Below, piece after piece: positions 32,317 to 41,890 of a stretch of 64,000 bases of DNA. The translations under genes and the position numbers were made by a program. The stretch comes from an uncultured Clostridia bacterium (GTDB lineage: Bacteria > Bacillota > Clostridia > TANB77 > CAG-508), in NCBI GenBank assembly GCA_934129745.1, contig CAKOWZ010000001.1, positions 264,812-328,811 of the forward strand, read 5' to 3'. The notes under the pieces were generated by a model that saw nothing but the letters and a program-made list of their open reading frames with translations, was not told the DNA's origin and did no database searches. Position 1 is the stretch's first letter. Every line of letters starts with the position of its first letter.

Positions 32317-33117
32317 ATGGAAGATAATAAAAAAACTAAATTAAGGGAAAAAATGGAACAACAAAATAAAAATACAATTAATAAAGATGAACAAGAGCTT
32401 GCTGATATAATGAAAGATCCAAATAATATTATTGAGGTTATTGATGATCCTGAAATTGTTCGTAAAATGTCAAAAGGAATGAAAACACCAGAGTCTATTG
32501 CTATTGTTAGAGGTGATGATGGAAATCCAAGAGTAGTGGCTAATTATGGTGATAATGAATTTTCTGAGATTGAGAGTAGGGAAATAGATAATAGTCCTGA
32601 AGAAGTTGGAAGGTTACGAAGAAATGAGGAAAGAGAGGAAGGGGCTGGTACTAAGGTCGTTTTAAAAGATCCATATAAAACAGAAATTAGTGTTCATATA
32701 AATGGATATGGTGAACAAGAGGCTAGTGTTATTGAAGATTTGGGAAATGATGGAAGTAATGAGGCAATATCTTTAAGTAATATAACACCACAGGAACAAG
32801 AGCTTTTGTATGAAAAATATGGAACAGGAACTTTGGTTTCTGAAAAAGAAAAGTTAATGTCTAAAGGTGAAATCGAGTCTAGACTTGCTGATGAACCACA
32901 ATCTATTCGTGATGAAGTTGGGGCTGATATTGATGAAATGCCGAAAAATCCTACTGTGAAGGAATTTGAGGAAACTGTTGAGATGGAGAAGGAAAAACAG
33001 GAGGATATTGAGGAAAAAGAATTAGAGGAAAAAGAAGAAAAAAATGATGAAGAAGAGATTGAAGAAAATAATGAGAGATATCTTGGAGATGGCGGTCCTA
33101 GAGGGTTTAGACATTAA
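32317..33117 (+). CDS. Highly acidic hypothetical protein
   Basis: A 266-residue soluble protein with no signal or membrane segment. The N-terminus is a charged helix; the middle (about 40-170) has a mixed pattern with PESIAIVRGDDGNPRVVANYGDNEF and TEISVHINGYGEQEASVIEDL, possibly a small globular domain. Residues about 215-255 are a nearly pure Glu/Lys stretch, and the last residues read RYLGDGGPRGFRH. Strong AGGAGGG precedes ATG 32317, and it has its own promoter and terminator, so it is a single-gene unit. I do not recognise the family. Confidence 0.8.
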   Translation: MEDNKKTKLREKMEQQNKNTINKDEQELADIMKDPNNIIEVIDDPEIVRKMSKGMKTPESIAIVRGDDGNPRVVANYGDNEFSEIESREIDNSPEEVGRLRRNEEREEGAGTKVVLKDPYKTEISVHINGYGEQEASVIEDLGNDGSNEAISLSNITPQEQELLYEKYGTGTLVSEKEKLMSKGEIESRLADEPQSIRDEVGADIDEMPKNPTVKEFEETVEMEKEKQEDIEEKELEEKEEKNDEEEIEENNERYLGDGGPRGFRH

Positions 33118-33178
33118 ATTTTGGAAATTTGAATTGTGAAATTTTGATTTAAAGATGAATTTAAATATGAAATAAAGG

Positions 33179-33220
33179 AAAAACTGATTATATAATGAGT
33201 ATAATCAGTTTTTTCTTTTG
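33179..33220 (+). terminator. Rho-independent terminator after the acidic-protein gene
   Basis: AAAAACTGATTATA (33179-33192) pairs with TATAATCAGTTTTT (33200-33213) and runs into a T-rich tract. Confidence 0.8.
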
Positions 33221-33555
33221 TTTATTTTTGAATGTGAAAAATATTTTCTAAAGATGCTATTCTGAAAGTATTAAAAAATATTATTTAAAAATGTCATTCA
33301 AAAAGTAATAAAAATATTCATGATAATGACCACTAAAAAGAACACATAACATATATATAAAAAAGTGCTCAAAAGTAGACAACAAAAGAGCTTACTATTT
33401 ACTTGAAATTATGCAAAAAGTTTAAACTAAAAGTTTCCAAAAATGTGCATAATAAAAAAATACGAAAAAATACAAAAAAATGTTGAAATTAATAATAAGT
33501 TGTTATAAAATGAGTTTAGATGTATTTCAAAAGATAAATTAAGGGGGAGTGTAAA
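33221..33555 (+). promoter_or_regulatory. Long AT-rich upstream region of the exopolysaccharide operon
   Basis: No gene is seen. Near its end TGTTATAAA (33501-33509) is an extended -10, with TTGAAA at 33483-33488 in a short-spaced -35 position. Transcription would start about 40 bases before the sugar transferase. The remaining 250 bases are A-rich, with no clear repeat or riboswitch. Confidence 0.4.
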
Positions 33556-34242
33556 ATGAGTTCATTAGAGAAAGCAATAGATAATGAACAATTAGTTGTA
33601 ACTCAAATAGATGAATGTGTAGAAAAGAGTAAAGTAAAAGTGTATGATTTTGTTAAAAGAATAATAGATATAATTATTGGAGTAATAGGATTAGTAATAT
33701 GTTTACCAATTTTTGTAATAATAGGAATTATTATAAAAATTGATTCAAAAGGTCCTATATTTTTCAAACATAAAAGGATTGGTAAACATGGTAAAAAAAT
33801 AGAAATATACAAATTTAGAACAATGATGGATAATGCTGAAGAAGCAATGAAAAATTTTACTGAAGAACAGAAAAAAGAATTTGCTGAAAATTTTAAATTA
33901 GAAAATGATCCGAGAGTAACTAGAGTTGGTAAGATTTTGAGAAAAACTTCTTTAGATGAATTACCTCAAATTATAAATATATTAAAAGGTGAAATGTCTA
34001 TAATAGGACCAAGACCTATTGTTAAAAGTGAATTAGAAAAATATGGAAACAATCAGGGAAAATTCTTAAGTGTTGCACCTGGATTAACAGGATATTGGGC
34101 TGCTAATGGTAGAAGTGATGTATCTTATGAAGAAAGAATGGCTTTGGAATTATATTATGTTGAAAATAGAAGTTTGATTTTGGATTTGAAGATATTTTTT
34201 AAGACAATATTATCTGTGTTAAAAGGTAGAGGAGCAAGATAA
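33556..34242 (+). CDS. Initiating sugar-1-phosphate transferase (undecaprenyl-phosphate type)
   Basis: Begins polysaccharide repeat-unit synthesis by moving a hexose-1-phosphate from a nucleotide sugar to undecaprenyl phosphate at the inner membrane face. The 228-residue protein has one hydrophobic segment (about 34-58) followed by the PglC/WcaJ-like catalytic domain: KGPIFFKHKRIG, IYKFRTM, NDPRVTRVGKILRKTSLDELPQ, MSIIGPRP and APGLTGYWAANGRS. It is first in the operon, with AAGGGGGAGTG before ATG 33556. It is the short form without the extra membrane helices of WbaP. Confidence 0.93.
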   Translation: MSSLEKAIDNEQLVVTQIDECVEKSKVKVYDFVKRIIDIIIGVIGLVICLPIFVIIGIIIKIDSKGPIFFKHKRIGKHGKKIEIYKFRTMMDNAEEAMKNFTEEQKKEFAENFKLENDPRVTRVGKILRKTSLDELPQIINILKGEMSIIGPRPIVKSELEKYGNNQGKFLSVAPGLTGYWAANGRSDVSYEERMALELYYVENRSLILDLKIFFKTILSVLKGRGAR

Positions 34243-34290
34243 AGAATACAAAGTTATATAATATACTAATAATTAATCAAGGAGAAAAAA

Positions 34291-35151
34291 ATGAAAATTT
34301 TAATAACAGGAGCTAAAGGAATGTTAGCAAAAGCAGTAATTAATCAATTCAAAGATAATAATGAATTGATACTTACTGATGTTTCAGAATTAGATATAAC
34401 AGATGAAAAAAGTACAAACGAATTTATAACAAAGGTAAAACCAAAATATATAATAAATTGTGCTGCATATACTGCTGTTGATAAAGCAGAGGAAGAGGTA
34501 GAACTTGCTGAAAAAGTTAATTCAATTGGACCTAAAAATTTGGCTATTGCAGCAAGGAAAAATGAGGCAACTTTAATACATATAAGTACTGATTATGTAT
34601 TTAATGGAGAATTAGATATATCAAAATCATATATAGAAAATGATGAAATTGCACCAGTTACAGTATATGGAAAAACAAAAGCTGAAGGTGAAAAAAATAT
34701 AATAGAAAATTGTGATAAATATTATATATTAAGAACAGCATGGTTGTATGGTGATGGTAATAATTTTGTTAGAACAATGATTAAATTAGGAAAAGAAAAA
34801 AATGAAGTAAATGTTGTAAATGACCAACATGGAAGTCCAACTTATACAGTGGATTTAGCTAGCATTATAAATCAAGTAATAGAAAAAAAAATACCATATG
34901 GTATTTATCATTCAACAAATTTAGGATTTACAACATGGTATGATTTTACTAAAAAAATATATGAAATTGCAAACATAAATTGTAAAGTAAATCCAGTTAC
35001 ATCAGAGGAATTTATAAGACCTGCAAAAAGACCTAAAAATTCAAAAATGTCAAAGGAAAAATTACTTACAAATAATGTAATTATACCAGAATATGAAGAT
35101 GCTTTAAAAAGATATATAATTGCAGAAAAAGATACAGGAATGGAGAACTGA
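34291..35151 (+). CDS. rmlD: dTDP-4-dehydrorhamnose reductase
   Basis: The last step of dTDP-L-rhamnose synthesis: NAD(P)H reduction of dTDP-4-keto-L-rhamnose. The 286-residue short-chain reductase-like protein has ITGAKGMLAKAV for nucleotide binding, INCAAYTAVDKAE, STDYVFNG, and the catalytic pair in VYGKTKAEGE. It is followed two bases after its stop by rmlA; all four rml genes are present in the order D, A, C, B. Confidence 0.94.
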   Translation: MKILITGAKGMLAKAVINQFKDNNELILTDVSELDITDEKSTNEFITKVKPKYIINCAAYTAVDKAEEEVELAEKVNSIGPKNLAIAARKNEATLIHISTDYVFNGELDISKSYIENDEIAPVTVYGKTKAEGEKNIIENCDKYYILRTAWLYGDGNNFVRTMIKLGKEKNEVNVVNDQHGSPTYTVDLASIINQVIEKKIPYGIYHSTNLGFTTWYDFTKKIYEIANINCKVNPVTSEEFIRPAKRPKNSKMSKEKLLTNNVIIPEYEDALKRYIIAEKDTGMEN

Positions 35152-35153
35152 AA

Positions 35154-36044
35154 ATGAAAAAAAGAAAAGGAATAATTTTAGCAGGGGGAAGTGGAACAAG
35201 ATTATATCCGTTGACACTTGCAATATCAAAACAAATAATGCCAGTATATGATAAACCAATGATATATTATCCTTTATCAGTATTAATGGAATCTAATATA
35301 CAAGAAGTATTAATAATTTCTACACCAAGAGATATAAATATATTTAAAGAACTATTAGGTGATGGTTCACAATGGGGAATGAAATTTGAATATATGATTC
35401 AAGAAAAACCAAATGGATTAGCAGAAGCATTTATTATTGGTGAAAAATTCATAGGTGAAGATAATGTCGCAATGATACTTGGAGATAATATGTTTTATGG
35501 AGAAAAATTATCAAAAGTTTTAAAAGCGGCAAATGAAAGAGAAAATGAGGCAACAATATTTGGATATTATGTAAAAGATCCAACTGCATATGGCGTTGTT
35601 GAGATAGATGGTGATGGACAGGCAATATCAATAGAAGAAAAACCTAGAATACCAAAATCAAATTATGCGGTTCCAGGTTTATATTTTTATACAAATGAGG
35701 TAGTTGAAATAGCTAAAAATGTAAAACCATCAGAAAGAGGGGAGTTAGAAATAACTTCAATAAATGAAGAATATATGAAACAGAAAAAATTAAAAGTTGA
35801 AAAATTAGGAAGAGGAATGACTTGGTTTGATACTGGAACACATGATGCATTATTAGAAACAGCTAGTTTTGTTCAAACAATACAAAAAAGGCAAGGTTTA
35901 CAAATTAGTTGCCCAGAGGAAATTGCATATAAAAAAGGTTGGATAAATTCTGAAAAATTAAAAAGCCTTTCAAAAAAATATTTAAAAACAGATTATGGTA
36001 AATATTTAAAGGATTTAGCAGAAAATAAATTTGGGGAAGAATAA
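35154..36044 (+). CDS. rmlA: Glucose-1-phosphate thymidylyltransferase
   Basis: Makes dTDP-glucose from dTTP and glucose-1-phosphate, the first step of the rhamnose pathway. The 296-residue protein carries the nucleotidyltransferase start GIILAGGSGTRLYPLT, KPMIYYPLS, VAMILGDNMFYG, and GRGMTWFDTGTHDALLE near the C-terminus. Length and motifs are typical of RmlA. The start overlaps the end of the rmlD region almost directly, indicating coupled translation. Confidence 0.96.
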   Translation: MKKRKGIILAGGSGTRLYPLTLAISKQIMPVYDKPMIYYPLSVLMESNIQEVLIISTPRDINIFKELLGDGSQWGMKFEYMIQEKPNGLAEAFIIGEKFIGEDNVAMILGDNMFYGEKLSKVLKAANERENEATIFGYYVKDPTAYGVVEIDGDGQAISIEEKPRIPKSNYAVPGLYFYTNEVVEIAKNVKPSERGELEITSINEEYMKQKKLKVEKLGRGMTWFDTGTHDALLETASFVQTIQKRQGLQISCPEEIAYKKGWINSEKLKSLSKKYLKTDYGKYLKDLAENKFGEE

Positions 36045-36096
36045 TTTTTAATATATTTAAAAAATACAAATGAATTTAATTTTATGAAGGGAGAAT

Positions 36097-36123
36097 ATGT
36101 TAGAAAGTATTATTAACATATAA
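36097..36123 (+). CDS. Possible 8-residue leader peptide before rmlC
   Basis: GAAGGGAG leads to ATG 36097, which reads only eight residues to TAA 36121-36123. rmlC begins two to eight bases later with no good ribosome site of its own. It may allow re-initiation at rmlC, or the site may be a relic. Confidence 0.25.
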   Translation: MLESIINI

Positions 36124-36130
36124 GGTGCAT

Positions 36131-36694
36131 ATGGGAAAGTTTAATAGAATTGATACAGAAATAGATGATGTTTGCATAATTGAGCCAACAGTGTTTGGTG
36201 ATAATAGAGGTTATTTTATGGAAACATATAGCAAAAAAGATTTTGAAGAAATTGGAATAAAGGAAGAATTTGTTCAAGATAATCAATCAAAATCAAAAAA
36301 AGGAGTTTTAAGAGGTTTACATTTTCAAATTGAAAATACTCAAGGGAAAATAGTGAGAGTGATAAAAGGAAATGTATTTGATGTTGCTGTAGATTTAAGA
36401 AGAAATAGTAAAACATTTGGAAAATGGGTAGGTATTGAATTATCTGAAGATAATAAAAAAATGTTGTATATACCACCATATTTTGCACATGGATTTTTAG
36501 TGTTGTCTGATGAAGCAGAATTTACTTATAAATGTACAGATATATATAATCATTCAGCAGAATCAGGAATAATGTATAATGATTCTGATATAAAAATTGA
36601 ATGGCCAAAAGTCGATTGTGATATTATTACTTCTGAAAAAGATGGAAAATGGCAAACTTTTGAGCAATTTGAAAATGGAAATATATGGAGATAA
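36131..36694 (+). CDS. rmlC: dTDP-4-dehydrorhamnose 3,5-epimerase
   Basis: Epimerises dTDP-4-keto-6-deoxyglucose at C3 and C5. The 187-residue cupin protein has FGDNRGYFMETYSKKDF, QSKSKKGVLRGLHFQ with the catalytic histidine, VFDVAVDLRRNSKTFGKW and the substrate tyrosine region FAHGFLVLSDEAEFTYKCTD. ATG 36131 matches the family start (MGKFNRI); GTG 36125 is an alternative and was set aside because AAGGTG there looks like the ribosome site. Confidence 0.93.
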   Translation: MGKFNRIDTEIDDVCIIEPTVFGDNRGYFMETYSKKDFEEIGIKEEFVQDNQSKSKKGVLRGLHFQIENTQGKIVRVIKGNVFDVAVDLRRNSKTFGKWVGIELSEDNKKMLYIPPYFAHGFLVLSDEAEFTYKCTDIYNHSAESGIMYNDSDIKIEWPKVDCDIITSEKDGKWQTFEQFENGNIWR

Positions 36695-36757
36695 AAAATG
36701 ATTAAAAAATACATATTTTTTAATGATAAATGTTTTTAGGAAGGAATGAAATGAAAA

Positions 36758-37726
36758 ATGAAGAACATATTAATAACAGGTGCAGCGGGGTTTATAGGTA
36801 GTAATTTTGTAGAATATATGATAAACAATCATCCAGAATATAATTTAGTTATATTAGATAAATTAACTTATGCAGGTAATTTAAATAATTTGGCACAAGT
36901 AAAAGATAAAATTATATTTATAAAAGGAGATATTTGTGATTTAGAAGTAGTAACAGATGTTTTTAATAAACACAAAATAGATGCAGTTGTACATTTTGCT
37001 GCAGAATCTCATGTGGATAACAGTATTAAAACACCATTCATATTCACACAAACAAATGTAATTGGAACACATACATTATTAGAAGTTGCCAAAAGAATTT
37101 GGGGAGAAGGTAGTAAAAACAAATTTGTTCATATTTCTACAGATGAAGTTTATGGAACATTAGGTGAAGACGGATATTTTACAGAAAAATCACCAATAAA
37201 ACCAAATAGCCCATATTCAGCTTCTAAAGCAAGTTCTGATTTAATTGCATTAGCATATCATGAAACATTTAAGATGAATATAAGTGTAACAAACTGTTCA
37301 AATAATTATGGACCATATCAACATAATGAAAAATTAATACCTCATATGATTAAATTAGCTTTAAATAATGAAAAATTACCTGTATATGGACAAGGATTAA
37401 ATATTAGAGATTGGCTATATGTTGAAGATCATTGTCAAGCAATAGATTTAGTATTACATAATGGAAGACCAGGAGAAAGATATAATATTGGTGGACATAA
37501 TGAAAAAAGAAATATTGAAATTGTTAAACTAATATTAAAACATTTGAATAAATCTGAAGATTTAATTTCATTTGTTGAAGATAGAAAAGGACATGATTAT
37601 AGATATGCTATTGATCCAACTAAAATAAAAAATGAATTAGGTTGGGAGCCTAAAACTATGTTTGAAGATGGAATTGTGAAAACTATAGATTGGTATTTAG
37701 AACATAGAGAATGGTTAGAAAACTAA
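36758..37726 (+). CDS. rmlB: dTDP-glucose 4,6-dehydratase
   Basis: NAD-dependent conversion of dTDP-glucose to dTDP-4-keto-6-deoxyglucose. The 322-residue extended SDR protein has ITGAAGFIGSNFVEY, FAAESHVDNSI, STDEVYGTLG with the catalytic Asp-Glu, and YSASKASSDLI with the YxxxK pair. GGAAGGA lies 12-19 bases before ATG 36758, rather far; a closer ATG at 36751 is out of frame. It completes the rhamnose set. Confidence 0.95.
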   Translation: MKNILITGAAGFIGSNFVEYMINNHPEYNLVILDKLTYAGNLNNLAQVKDKIIFIKGDICDLEVVTDVFNKHKIDAVVHFAAESHVDNSIKTPFIFTQTNVIGTHTLLEVAKRIWGEGSKNKFVHISTDEVYGTLGEDGYFTEKSPIKPNSPYSASKASSDLIALAYHETFKMNISVTNCSNNYGPYQHNEKLIPHMIKLALNNEKLPVYGQGLNIRDWLYVEDHCQAIDLVLHNGRPGERYNIGGHNEKRNIEIVKLILKHLNKSEDLISFVEDRKGHDYRYAIDPTKIKNELGWEPKTMFEDGIVKTIDWYLEHREWLEN

Positions 37727-37742
37727 TGAAAAGAGGTTAGAT

Positions 37743-38609
37743 ATGGATTATAAAATTGATATAATATGCCCATTATATAATGCAGAGAAATATATTGAAA
37801 ATTTGCAAAAATCATTAGAAAAACAAGGATATTATGAAAAAATAAAAAATATAAGATATATAATAACAGAGTCAAAAGATAATACAGAAAAATTAGTTAG
37901 TCAAATGACCAATAAAAAAATTTTATATAAAATAATAAAAAAAGAAGATTTTTCGCATAGTTTAACAAGAGAAAAAGAAGTGATGGAATCTAGTGCAGAT
38001 ATTATAGTATTTATATCACAAGATGTAAAAATTGAAAAGGAAAATTGGTTAGAGAAACTTGTTAATCCTATAATTGAGAATATAGTTGAAGCATCATTTA
38101 GTAGACAAATTTGTACAGATAAAAACTCATTAGAATATTATACAAGAAAGAAAAATTATCCAAATGAATCAATTATAAAAACAAAAGAATGCATAGAAAA
38201 ACTAGGTATAAAAGCTTTTTTTTATTCAGATGCAGCATCAGCGATAAGACGTGATATATTTATTAGATTAAATGGATATGATGGAAAAATATTACCAACT
38301 AATGAAGACATGTATATGGCATATAAATTATTAAAAAATGATTATAAAATAAAATATTGTGCAGATTCAGAAGTGGTTCATTCACATAATTTTACATGTA
38401 AAGAAACATATGATAGATATAAAGCATATGGTAAATTTCTAAAATTGGAACCTGAAGTAGATATAAAAAGTAAAAATGCTGGAGGAAGTCTAGCAATATT
38501 TATATTAAAGGAAATTATTAAAGATAAAAATATTAAACTCTTTTTCAAATTTTTTGTTGACATGGGAGCAAGATTCATAGGATTAAAGGTGGGAAAGCAT
38601 AATGGCTGA
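37743..38609 (+). CDS. Family 2 glycosyltransferase, rhamnosyltransferase-like
   Basis: A 288-residue GT-A enzyme: IDIICPLYNAEKYIENL at the start, a SSADIIVFISQDVKIEKENW donor-metal region, and a C-terminal block SEVVHSHNFTCKETYDRYKAYGKF common in rhamnosyltransferases of capsule clusters. It probably adds rhamnose made by the preceding genes; acceptor and linkage are unknown. The next gene overlaps it by eight bases. Confidence 0.85.
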   Translation: MDYKIDIICPLYNAEKYIENLQKSLEKQGYYEKIKNIRYIITESKDNTEKLVSQMTNKKILYKIIKKEDFSHSLTREKEVMESSADIIVFISQDVKIEKENWLEKLVNPIIENIVEASFSRQICTDKNSLEYYTRKKNYPNESIIKTKECIEKLGIKAFFYSDAASAIRRDIFIRLNGYDGKILPTNEDMYMAYKLLKNDYKIKYCADSEVVHSHNFTCKETYDRYKAYGKFLKLEPEVDIKSKNAGGSLAIFILKEIIKDKNIKLFFKFFVDMGARFIGLKVGKHNG

Positions 38610-39699
38610 TAATTTAATAAGAATATTAAATATTGTACCAAATATGAGAGCAGCTGGCGTAGAAACTTTTATTATGAATGTGTATAGAAATATAGACAGA
38701 ACTAAAGTACAATTTGATTTTTTAGTACATAGTCAGAAAAAAGAATTTTATGATGATGAAATAGAAAAAATGGGTGGAAAAATTTATAGATTAACATATA
38801 AAGATGATAAAAATTTTGGAAAATATATAAAAGATTTAAATAAATTTTTCTCTGAACATAAAGAATACAAAATTGTTCATGGTCATATGCAAAGTATGAT
38901 GCCTGTATATTTAAAAATAGCAAAAAAATATAATGTAAAAATAAGAATAGGACATTCACATAATAATTCCTATGAAAAAAGTATAAAGGGTTTTATATTA
39001 CATATTTTATCTAGAAATTCTAAAAAATATGCAAATGTAAAATTTGCATGTTCAGCTGATTCTGGAAAATATTTATTTGGAAAAAAATCTAAAGTTGAAG
39101 TTATTAATAATGGAATAGAAATTAATAATTTCAAATTTGATAAAATAAAACGTAACAAAATAAGAGAAGAACTAAAATTGAATGATGATGATATTTTAAT
39201 TGGTAATATTGGTAGAATGGAAAAACAAAAAAATCAATTGTTTTTAATTGAGGCTTTTAAAAAATTGTATGAAAAAAATGATAAATATAAATTACTTATT
39301 ATTGGAGAAGGAAAGCTGGAAACTAAAATAAAAAATAAAATATCTAAATATCAGTTGGAAAATGTGACATATATTAAAAAAAGAATAAAAAATGTAAATG
39401 AGTATATGATGGCAATGGATATATTTGCATTACCATCACTATATGAAGGATTAGGTATTGTTCTAATTGAGGGACAAGCATCTGGTTTAAAATGTTTTAC
39501 AACATTGGATACAGTTGCAAAAGAAACAAACTTGACTAATAATATTAAATATTTAAAATTAGATAAAAATATATGGATAAATACAATATTAAATACTGAT
39601 GTAAAATATGATAGAGCTAAAAATATGGAAGATATTTGCAAAGAATTTGACATAAGAAATGTTGCAAAAAAATTGGAAAATTTATATTTAAGCTATTAG
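38602..39699 (+). CDS. Family 4 (GT-B) glycosyltransferase
   Basis: A 365-residue GT-B enzyme with RILNIVPNMRAAGVETFIMNVYR at the N-terminus, the linker VINNGIEINNF, IGNIGRMEKQKNQLFLIEAF and the C-terminal ALPSLYEGLGIVLIEGQASG with the EGxxxxxxE signature. This matches the EpsF-like GT4 group of exopolysaccharide clusters. It transfers a sugar to the lipid-linked repeat unit; the identity of the sugar is unknown. Confidence 0.88.
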   Translation: MADNLIRILNIVPNMRAAGVETFIMNVYRNIDRTKVQFDFLVHSQKKEFYDDEIEKMGGKIYRLTYKDDKNFGKYIKDLNKFFSEHKEYKIVHGHMQSMMPVYLKIAKKYNVKIRIGHSHNNSYEKSIKGFILHILSRNSKKYANVKFACSADSGKYLFGKKSKVEVINNGIEINNFKFDKIKRNKIREELKLNDDDILIGNIGRMEKQKNQLFLIEAFKKLYEKNDKYKLLIIGEGKLETKIKNKISKYQLENVTYIKKRIKNVNEYMMAMDIFALPSLYEGLGIVLIEGQASGLKCFTTLDTVAKETNLTNNIKYLKLDKNIWINTILNTDVKYDRAKNMEDICKEFDIRNVAKKLENLYLSY

Positions 39700-39720
39700 A
39701 AAAGGATAAGTGTAAATAAG

Positions 39721-40963
39721 ATGATAATAAATGATAAAATAAAAAAAATAGGTTTTAAAGACATGATTAAAAATATTTTAAAACCTGAGGTATTAATGAC
39801 AATATTGTTAATATCTTTTTGTTTTCAAAATCTTAATTTATTTGTTATTGGAGAACGAGCAATTAAAGTTTATAGAGCTATAGTTGTATTATATATGTTA
39901 TTAATAATTAGAAAAAAACAATTAGTGGTTCCCTCAAAAAAATTAATGGTAATGTTAATATATATGGTTATAATATCTGTTTTTAATTTTTTTAGTATGG
40001 GAATGGAAAGATTATTTTTTGAATATTTATTTGCATTTGGAATTTTGATGATAGTATATAATTTGGGAAAAAATTTGAAATATAATGATTGGATTAAGAT
40101 TATACAAATTGTTTCAATAATATCTTTGATGTCTGTTGCTATAAATATACTAATAAATTTTAAGGAGATAATAAATTTTCATAATAATCCTTATAATGAA
40201 CATCCTAATTATAATGGAATATTTACAGGTGGAGTAAATTTAGAATGTACTTGGATTGCAATGTTTGCATTTTTCTTTATTGATAAACGAAAATTTGCTT
40301 ATGTATATATTGGAATATGTACAATAATTTCTGTTCTATTATCAAGTAGAGTAGGTATAATAATTAATGTTATTGCATTTTTATATATTTTTGCAAAAAG
40401 CGTAATTGAAATGAAAAAGAAAAATAACAAAAAACGGGTTGAAATATTTAATAGCAGGGATTATATTAGTTATAGTGATAGCAATAATTATAGGTACTGC
40501 AACTAATATATTAACTAATATAATTAACAGAATTATAAATGTTGGAAAAGATGGTGGTTCTCAAGGAAGAATAAGAATGTGGAAATATGTAATCGAAGCA
40601 TTTGCAAATAGACCATTTGGATATGGTGCAGGTAATGCTATAAAGGGTATAAGAAATGTAGCCGGTTTATGGTATGATGAAGATAATGTACATAATTTAT
40701 TTTTTCAAATGTTATTAGATTTTGGATTTATTGGAGGTATTTCATATATATATATTGTTATTGAGTTTATAAAAAATAACATAAAAAAAATATTAGATAA
40801 TCCATTTATTATGTTTATATTAACATACATAATTATAGGATGTATACAATTTAAAGGTGCAGAATTAATAACATTTTTTATGATTGGCGCATATTTAGCA
40901 ATAAATAGTAAAAAAAGAAAGGATAATGAACTGGATTTATTAATATGGAAAAAAAGAAAATAA
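39721..40963 (+). pseudogene. Wzy-like polysaccharide polymerase / O-antigen-ligase-family protein, frameshifted
   Basis: The only polymerase candidate of the cluster. Frame one (39721-40506) gives the first seven or so membrane helices, through CTIISVLLSSRVGIIINVIAFLY. It then leaves frame at a run of six A (about 40429-40435) in the Lys/Asn loop KKKNNKK. Frame two (from TTG 40439 to 40963) continues as KYLIAGIILVIVIAI and contains the Wzy_C-type loop GRIRMWKYVIEAFANRPFGYGAG and EDNVHNLFFQMLLDFGFIGG. Deleting one A restores a single protein of about 413 residues. With the rest of the operon intact, an assembly error or phase-variable tract is as likely as a dead gene. Confidence 0.8.
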
Positions 40964-41874
40964 GTGTTTTAATGACAGTATATAAAGAAAATGAAGAAGA
41001 ACTTAAGGAATCATTTGAGTCAATAATAAACCAAACATACAAAAATTTAGAAATTATAATAGTAATAGATTCTCCAGATGAATCATGGAGAAAAGAATTT
41101 ATAGAACAATATAATGATAAAAGAGTAAAATTAATAATAAATGAAAAAAATATTGGTTTACCACTAAGCCTGAATAAAGCAATAAAAATTGCAACAGGAG
41201 ATTATTATGCAAGAATGGATTCAGATGATATATCTACCTTAGACAGATTTGAAAAACAATTAAAATATATTGAAGAAGAAAATTATGATTTAGTTGGATC
41301 ATATATGCAGTATTTTTATGAAGGTAAAGATCAACAATTAGGAATATATCCAACAAAATCTGAAAATATCTATAAATTATTAAAATATAAAAGTTGTGTA
41401 TTACACCCTACTTGGTTTGCAAAACCAGAAGTATTTAAAAAACTAAATGGCTATAGAAATATTTTTTCTTGTGAAGATTATGATTTCTTATTACGTGCTT
41501 CTTTATCTGGATTTAAACTTGCAAATTATCCAGAAGTTTTATATAAATGTAGATTATCACCTAATAGCATTTCAAGAAGTAATACTGGAAGACAGGAGTT
41601 AATATCTGAATTGTTAAGAAGCGGATATAGAAAAGGAAAAATTATTAGTGAACAAGAAATTGAAAACTTCATTAATTCAAAAAAATATGAAAAAAGAATA
41701 AAAAGTTATAATAATTATGGAAAAATGAAAAATAAAAGAGCAAGATATAGAGCAAACAAATTTCCAATGTTTTACATATATTCTATATTATTATTATTGA
41801 ATTTGAAATATTCTATTAAAGATACTAAAGTAAAAATATATAATAAATATATATTATTTAAAGATAAAAAATAA
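40945..41874 (+). CDS. Family 2 glycosyltransferase
   Basis: A 309-residue GT-A enzyme: ISVLMTVYKENEEELKESFESIINQTYKNLEIIIV, the DxD-like DYYARMDSDDIS, and VLHPTWFAKPEVF and CEDYDFLLRASLSGF typical of capsule GT2 enzymes of the EpsE type. It overlaps the end of the polymerase gene by 19 bases. The C-terminus is basic and may touch the membrane. Donor unknown. Confidence 0.88.
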   Translation: MEKKKISVLMTVYKENEEELKESFESIINQTYKNLEIIIVIDSPDESWRKEFIEQYNDKRVKLIINEKNIGLPLSLNKAIKIATGDYYARMDSDDISTLDRFEKQLKYIEEENYDLVGSYMQYFYEGKDQQLGIYPTKSENIYKLLKYKSCVLHPTWFAKPEVFKKLNGYRNIFSCEDYDFLLRASLSGFKLANYPEVLYKCRLSPNSISRSNTGRQELISELLRSGYRKGKIISEQEIENFINSKKYEKRIKSYNNYGKMKNKRARYRANKFPMFYIYSILLLLNLKYSIKDTKVKIYNKYILFKDKK

Positions 41875-41890
41875 ATAGAGGAGAATAGAA

